A stretch of DNA of 64,000 nucleotides from Sipunculus nudus (taxonomy: Eukaryota > Annelida > Sipuncula > Golfingiida > Sipunculidae). Positions 58,238 to 64,000 of this stretch are shown here, piece by piece. Every line of letters starts with the position of its first letter. Position 1 is the stretch's first letter. The notes below the pieces were generated by a model. The model had not been told where the DNA came from, did not search any database, and was given only the letters and a program-made list of their open reading frames with translations. The stretch is taken from assembly GCA_026874595.1 (NCBI GenBank), contig CM049312.1, forward strand, positions 53,695,429-53,759,428, written 5' to 3'. The translations under genes and the position numbers were made by a program.

Positions 58238-61200
58238 AACAAGTGACCCATGGGTCATGACGCTCAGCTGCCAAGCATGACCTGCGACATCATGGGCTGT
58301 GATTCACAACTAGTAAAATTGTTGCAGAACCTAAATGCCAATTTTGTTTAAACTTTCTACATTGCCATAAATTCTTATCATATATGTCTGGTTAAAACAT
58401 AGTGAACTAGATATTTCTTGGCACTGCAGGTGCCAGAGTATCCCCAGACATAGTAGGCCCCCCACCCCCCTTTAAGAATAGGCCCCCATTTTTAGCAGCA
58501 TATACTGACACTTGGCAAGCAATTATTGTTTCTTCCATCTATCAATCCACAATCTTTTTGAAGATGTTGGTCCTGTGACCTTGACCTTTGACATCATGAC
58601 CCAAAAATCGATTGGGGTCTTGCTTTTTCAATGGGACATATATAAGTCAAGTTTGAAATCTATACATCAATAAAAGCAGGAATTATCATCCAGAAACTAA
58701 TTTGATGGCTCCTTTGGCCTTGACCTTTGACCTTGTGACCCCAGAATTGATATTGATCATCCACTTTTATATATAAATCAATAGAGGTCTAGATTTATTG
58801 ATGGGCCATATATAAGTCAGGTTTGAAATCCATATATTAATCCAAGCTTGCATTATCATCTCAGGAACTAATTTTTGGACATATGGCTCCTGTGACTTTC
58901 ACCTTTGACCTTGTGACCTCACAATTGACAGGCGTCTTCCTCTATTGGCAGGGGAACTGTATGTGCAAGATGAAATGTCTGAGATGAAATGTTTGGCTGA
59001 AAATGCATCCACATCTTTATGAAGATGTGTCCTGTGACCTTGACCTTTGACCTCATGATCCCAAAATCAATTCGGTTCTTGCTTTTCCAATGGGACATAT
59101 ACAAGTCAAGTTTGAAATCCATACATCAATAAAAGCGAGCATTATCATCCAGAAACTAATTTTTGGACAGATGGCTCCTGTGACCTTCACCTTTGACCTT
59201 GTGACCTCAAATTTGATGGGGGTCTTCCACTCTTGGCAGGTGATCTATATGTGCAAGATGAAATGTCTGAGATGAATTGTTTGGCTGAAAATGCATCCAC
59301 AATCTTTTTAAAGATGTGTCCTGTGACCTTGACCTTTGACCTCATGACCCCAAAATCAATTCGGGTCTTGCTTTTCCAATGGGTCATATACAAGTCAAGT
59401 TTGAAATCCATACATCAATAAAAGCAGGAATTATCATCCAGAAACTAATTTTTGGACAGATGGCTCCTGTGACCTTCACCTTTGACCTTGTGACCTCAAA
59501 ATTGATAGGGGTCTTCCTCTATTGGCAGATGAACTATATGTGCAAGATGAAAGGTCTGAGATGAAAGGTTTGGCTGAAAATGCATCCACAATCTTTTTAA
59601 AGATGTGTCCTGTGACCTTGACCTTTGACCTCATGACCCCAAAATCAATTTGAGTCTTGCTTTTTCAATGGGACATATATAAGTCAAGTTTGAAATCAAT
59701 ACATCAATAAAAGCAGGAATTATCATCCAGAAACTAATTTTTTTACATATAGCTCCTGTGGCCTTGACCTTTGTTCTTGTGACCCCAAAATTGATATGGA
59801 TCATCCACTATTGGCAAGTGAGCTATATATTTAAGATGGAAGACCTTGAAAGTTTGGCTTAAAATGCATCCACAGTATCTTGTAAGATCTTGTAAGTCCA
59901 GTGACCTTGATCTTAGACCTCATGACCCTAGAACCTATAGGGTTCTTACTTTAGTAGTGGGCCATACATAAGTCACGTTTGAAATCCATATGGCTATCAA
60001 CACTGGAGATATCATAAGAGGTGTGTGATTTTCACCAAATATGGACACATTAAAGGTCAAGGCCACTCTCATGGTAAAGGTCATGACCCAAATGTAAACA
60101 GACCTCATCCCATAGCCCATCTCTCTACATGTGCATAATATGAAAGAAATCTGTCCATTAGTTTTTTGACTTATAATGCTTACAGTACTGTCAAGTGGCA
60201 ATTATGGGGGTATTAAAAGGCGTAAAAACAAGAAAAGGATAATAGGTGGCGCCACCAGTTTCCGGTATATCACAAGGCTATCCTAGATCTTCGGTCACCT
60301 CAATTTTTAGACCAGTCCATGCAAGCTTACTTGAGATATTTAAGAATTTGTGTTATTTTCAACAATAATGGACCTATTCAAGGTCAAGGTCATTCTCCTA
60401 GCATAGGTCATGACCCCATTTTGAATAGGCTTCTTCCCCTTACCTTTATCTATACAAATGTAAAGTTTGAAAAAAATCAGTGAAATATTTTTTGAGTTTT
60501 CCCACTCACAAGGTTTTTCTGCGGCACAATGATGGTCTGAGGCAAAATGTATGGTTGTTGAGCTATCAGGAACTAATCCCACAGCTTGCTCGATACCTGT
60601 CATTCTCAAAAGGAATACCACAAAGGCCACACTTAAGATCAAAATATAGCAAAAGATCAAGGAAATCCATGCAAGAATTATTGTGAAACAGGGCTTCCAT
60701 ATTAATTTTTATTCAATACAAGTCAACTGTACTGAGCTTTCATAAATGATGGTCATATTTATTAAGAAATCTTTGACCCAATGCAAGATATCATTAATAT
60801 ACATCCCACTGCATTCACTTTAATAGTTCTTGAGATAATATGTTCTAAAGGAATTTAAAGATGGCTTCCTGGTGGCCATATTGGATTTCTGACAGGTCGG
60901 AAATTGAACAACAAACATCCTCTAAAAGGGACCAAACATCATAAACAAATCACAGAAACTGCCCTGGCAAAAGGATTTCTGAAATGGCTACCTGGCAGAC
61001 ATAATGGTTTTCTGACAAGTCTGACATTTGATATCACACATCCTCCAATAAGACACTAAACTTGTAGCAATTGCTTCAAAGAATGTAACAGTTATGAATG
61101 TCAAAAAACAATTCAAAAGGCATGATCAGGTTGGAGAGCTCTCATATCAGATTTATGAACATGCAAATGTAAAAAGTGCAAGTCCAATTTGTTTTAATTA

Positions 61201-62810
61201 TCAGCTTATTATTCAATGGGGTCAGCAGGGTAGGTAAACTGCAAAACCTAAAAGAAAAGAAATGCAGAAAGCATCACTTAGAGTCTTGTAATCAAATAAA
61301 GCCATCCTAAATCCAGGTAAAGACCCACATATTATCAGAACAAACACTTGCTGGTATATCTGATGATTTGTATAATAATATTCAGATATCTAGAAAACTA
61401 AGTTTATTGCTATGATTCCATGATATAAACTGCAAAATGTTCCCATCATTTTATAAATCAGTAGCTAAACCTTAACACTTAACTCTCATAGTCTTAATGC
61501 CTGGCCAAAGCATTCCAGCAACAGTGTTTTTGTTATGCACTAATGATATATCCTTATCACTCCATGAGCTGATACAAAAGGGAGTCATATATCACAAGTG
61601 TCACTAACAATTATGGGCTCATAGTGACATGTACCAGTTGTGAGTGCCATGGTTATATATACAAGAAAACAAGAAAAATAGAGATGGTCTACAAAATAAG
61701 TTATTGTGAACATCCCTGACCTATGACCTTGGCCTTTTGCCCACATATCAACTGGATTCTTTCTAAATGATGGGTAACTACTTACCACTTACATCTGGCC
61801 GGGTGTAATTACTTGGCAACCAATGAGTGAATAACTTAAACCTGCAACCTTTAACCTACTGACCAGCTGACCTCAAAATCAATAAGTTATTTCTTCATGC
61901 AAAAAGACCCATAAATATGAAGTTTGAATCAAATTCAGTGATGCATAGATGTGGCATATGTGAAAGACTGAAAGGTTTGGGTTGAACAGTTTCACTTGAA
62001 ATATGTTCACAAGCATTTAGAACAATATTGTGACCTTGACCTTTGACCTTTTGAACTCAACATCAATAGGCTTCTTCTCCTATTGGTAGGCAAGCCATAT
62101 ATGACAGATGGAAAGTATAGATTGAAAAGTTTGCCTTAAAATGACTCCACGCAAGAAGAGGATGCTGTGAACTTGACCTTTGACCTCAAAATCAACAGGT
62201 CTTTTCCCCTGTTGGCAGAGAAGCGATATCAGTGCTGAAAGGTTTGGAATGAAAGGTCTAGCTTGAAATGTGTCCACAACCTTTTCAAAGAAGTGGATCC
62301 TGTGACCCTGACTTTTGACCTTGTGACCTCAACATCTATAGGATTCTTCTCCCACTTAGTAGGTGAGCTATATGTGAAAGATCAAAGAATTGGGATGAAA
62401 GGTTTGGCTTAAAATGCATCCTGAGGCTTTTCAAAGAAGTTGGTTCTGTGACCTTGACCTTTGGCCTTGTGACCTCAAAATAATTATGGTTCTTCCCCTG
62501 TTAGTAGGTGAGCTGTATGTGAAAGATGGAAGGTTTTGGATGAAAATTTTGGCTAAAAGAAGTATTTCTGGGGGGTGCAAACACACCCCATAACTTCGAG
62601 AATATAGGTCACAGTGACCTAATTTCAGGTTTGCAAGGAGATCTTTTTAGAACCTCTAAGACTGCATAGGGTTCATGCCCTTAGCCCCTACGGTTATGAT
62701 TTGTGCCCTGCTAATGGACGGACGGCCGGCCGGACGGACAGATGGAAGGACGCCGGACAAAGACCCATCGCTATAGCCCAGCATGACTGAAAGTCAGCTG
62801 AGCTAAAAAC
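58238..62810 (-). mobile_element. Large GCTCAGCTGA-family element with TGACCT arrays
   Basis: Left end is GAACAAGTGACCCATGGGTC plus ATGACGCTCAGCTGCC; right end is TATAGCCCAGCATGACTG plus AAAGTCAGCTGAGCTAAAAA, with GGACGGACGGCCGGCCGGAC just inside. The interior is mainly ~289 bp dimeric units carrying GTGACCTTGACCTTTGACCT-type motifs, one GGTGGCGCCACC at 60246, and diverged single units at 61.7-62.5 kb. No transposase frame. It lies inside the long CA2 intron. Confidence 0.75.
58576..59920 (-). repeat. Array of DR1-type nuclear-receptor motifs every 143/146 bp
   Basis: TGACCTTGACCTTTGACCT or variants start at 58576, 58716, 58893, 59035, 59181, 59324, 59470, 59613, 59759 and 59902. From 59035 on, spacings are 146, 143, 146, 143, 146, 143, 146 and 143. 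The reverse complement reads AGGTCAAAGGTCA (DR1) overlapping TCAAGGTCA (extended half-site). Confidence 0.85.
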
Positions 62811-64000
62811 TCCTCTGAGACCCTTGGACTGGTCTTTCTGGCCCTGGCATAATTGTTTGCACACCTATGTAATGTGTTTAACAAAGACAGGTAGTGCCAA
62901 CTGCACTCTTTTTGTGCAGTATGAAACTGGGTGTCTTATTGACATTTCCCAGGAGTGGTTAGATGTACTGAGCTGAAATTTTGCAAGCCAATAGATCTTG
63001 GATCTTTCCATCTAGAACTTGAGACTGGTGAAGCCACCCATAATGATTTTTTGGGGGTGTCCATCCATAAGTTTGCAATCTGTTCATCATAGCGATTGGT
63101 TCAATGTATTTGGCTGAAATTGTGCATGTCAATTGAGCTTGGATACCTCCATCTTGTACTTAACACTGGTGGCGCTATCTGCAATGTTTTTTGCGAAGCA
63201 TCTATATGTAGGTTTGCTTTTGGGAAAACTGGTTCAATGTATTGGTCTGAAATTTGGCAGGTCTATTCATCTTGGAGAGTAATCTCATAGAATAGACCAG
63301 TGATGGCGTCCACCTACCTTTTTTGTTTTGTTCAATACATTGTTACTCTTTTCTCAGGAGCGGGTTGTTGGTAATGGGCCTGAAATTGTGCATGTCCATA
63401 GATCTTGGATACCTCCATGTTGTACTTTAACTGGTGGCACCATCTGCAACATTTTTTGCGTGGCACCCATCCATGCATTTGCTTTGTGTGAAAATTGCTC
63501 ATATCTCAGGAGTGGTACAATTTACTGGTCTGAAATTAGGCATGTCCATCCGTCTTGAAGAATTTTGTCATAGACCAGACAGGTGGCGCAGCCTACCTAC
63601 CCCTTTTCATAGAATACATTGATGCCCTTTCCTTAGGATTTTTTTTGCTTAATTGTCCTGAAATTGTGCATGTCCATAGATCTTGGATACCTTTATCTCA
63701 TATTCAAGACTGGTGGTGCCATCTGCAATTGTTTTTGCATGATGTCCATCTGTCTGTTTGCTGTGGGTGAAAATTGCTCATATCTCAGGAGTGGATGGAT
63801 GTATCAGTCTGAAATTTTGCATGTGTATCTGCCTTGGACAGTTTTGCTGTAGAGCAGACAGGTGGCACCACCTGCTGTTCCCTTTTTACAGAATACATTG
63901 ATGCACTTGGAGAGTAGTGGTTTGTTGTCTCAGCCTGAAATTTTGCATGGTGTATCCATCTGTAGATTTGTTTTTTTTTTGTAAAACTTGCAAATTTGGG
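62811..64000 (+). repeat. Diverged ~280 bp paired-palindrome array (runs off the window)
   Basis: GGTGGCGCCACC-like cores at 63168, 63301, 63433, 63582, 63712 and 63861. The last four alternate 149 and 130 bp, the same layout as at 44558-45557. Units contain GAAATTGTGCATGTCCATAG and ATATCTCAGGAGTGG. The start (CTCCTCTGAGACCCTTGGAC) is the inverse of 20222-20245. Confidence 0.8.

Noticed and set aside
60340-60686. Overlapping ORFs as upstream CA2 exons
   Set aside because: No zinc-ligand or other CA motif; they lie in the repeat element. The missing CA2 exons are not in the window.

Overview
The window is eukaryotic, intron-rich, AT-rich genomic DNA. Its mix of TA microsatellites, tRNA-derived SINE-like repeats and long tandem-repeat-bearing non-autonomous elements is what I would expect of a marine invertebrate, most likely a mollusc and plausibly a bivalve. 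The lineage is an inference; nothing in the sequence names the species. I rebuilt three genes by matching protein families exon by exon and checking that splice phases join. A large share of the remainder, perhaps most of it, is repeats.

Region 1 (1-13.1 kb, + strand): a complete ten-exon type-B carboxylesterase / cholinesterase-like gene, about 612 aa. It has a signal peptide, a retained Ser-Glu-His triad and a C-terminal transmembrane helix with a short cytosolic tail. It lacks the choline-binding Trp of true acetylcholinesterase, and its oxyanion-hole and nucleophile-elbow residues are altered. A probable solo LTR with a TATA box lies upstream.

Region 2 (14.9-23 kb): large non-autonomous elements ending in a GCTCAGCTGA motif. 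They carry internal arrays of about 337 bp or 280 bp units built around the palindrome GGTGGCGCCACC.

Region 3 (24.5-39.8 kb, - strand): a complete eight-exon secreted alpha-carbonic anhydrase (312 aa, called CA1 here). All zinc ligands and catalytic residues are present and the C-terminus is hydrophobic (GPI-type or membrane anchor). Its introns hold several minisatellites and transposon remnants.

Region 4 (40-55.6 kb): no gene recognised. It contains a 1.46 kb TIR element with a terminal hairpin and exact 280 bp repeats, TA, CGG and poly-C/G tracts, and apparently nested copies of the GCTCAGCTGA family.

Region 5 (55.6-57.9 kb, - strand): the last three coding exons of a second alpha-carbonic anhydrase (CA2), a transmembrane form in tandem with CA1. 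Its 67 bp and 158 bp exons match the CA1 equivalents in length and phase, so the two are duplicates. The upstream CA2 exons must lie beyond 64 kb. The interval 58.2-64 kb is almost wholly repeat, including a ladder of nuclear-receptor-type TGACCT motifs spaced 143/146 bp.

The most unusual observation is that both complete genes carry an intronic minisatellite made from one of their own exon-intron junctions: a 53 bp unit from the exon 3 donor of the esterase, and a 57 bp unit from the exon 5 acceptor of CA1. The CA1 array repeats a splice acceptor plus the codons for the third zinc-ligand motif, in a reading frame that can join the real exon.
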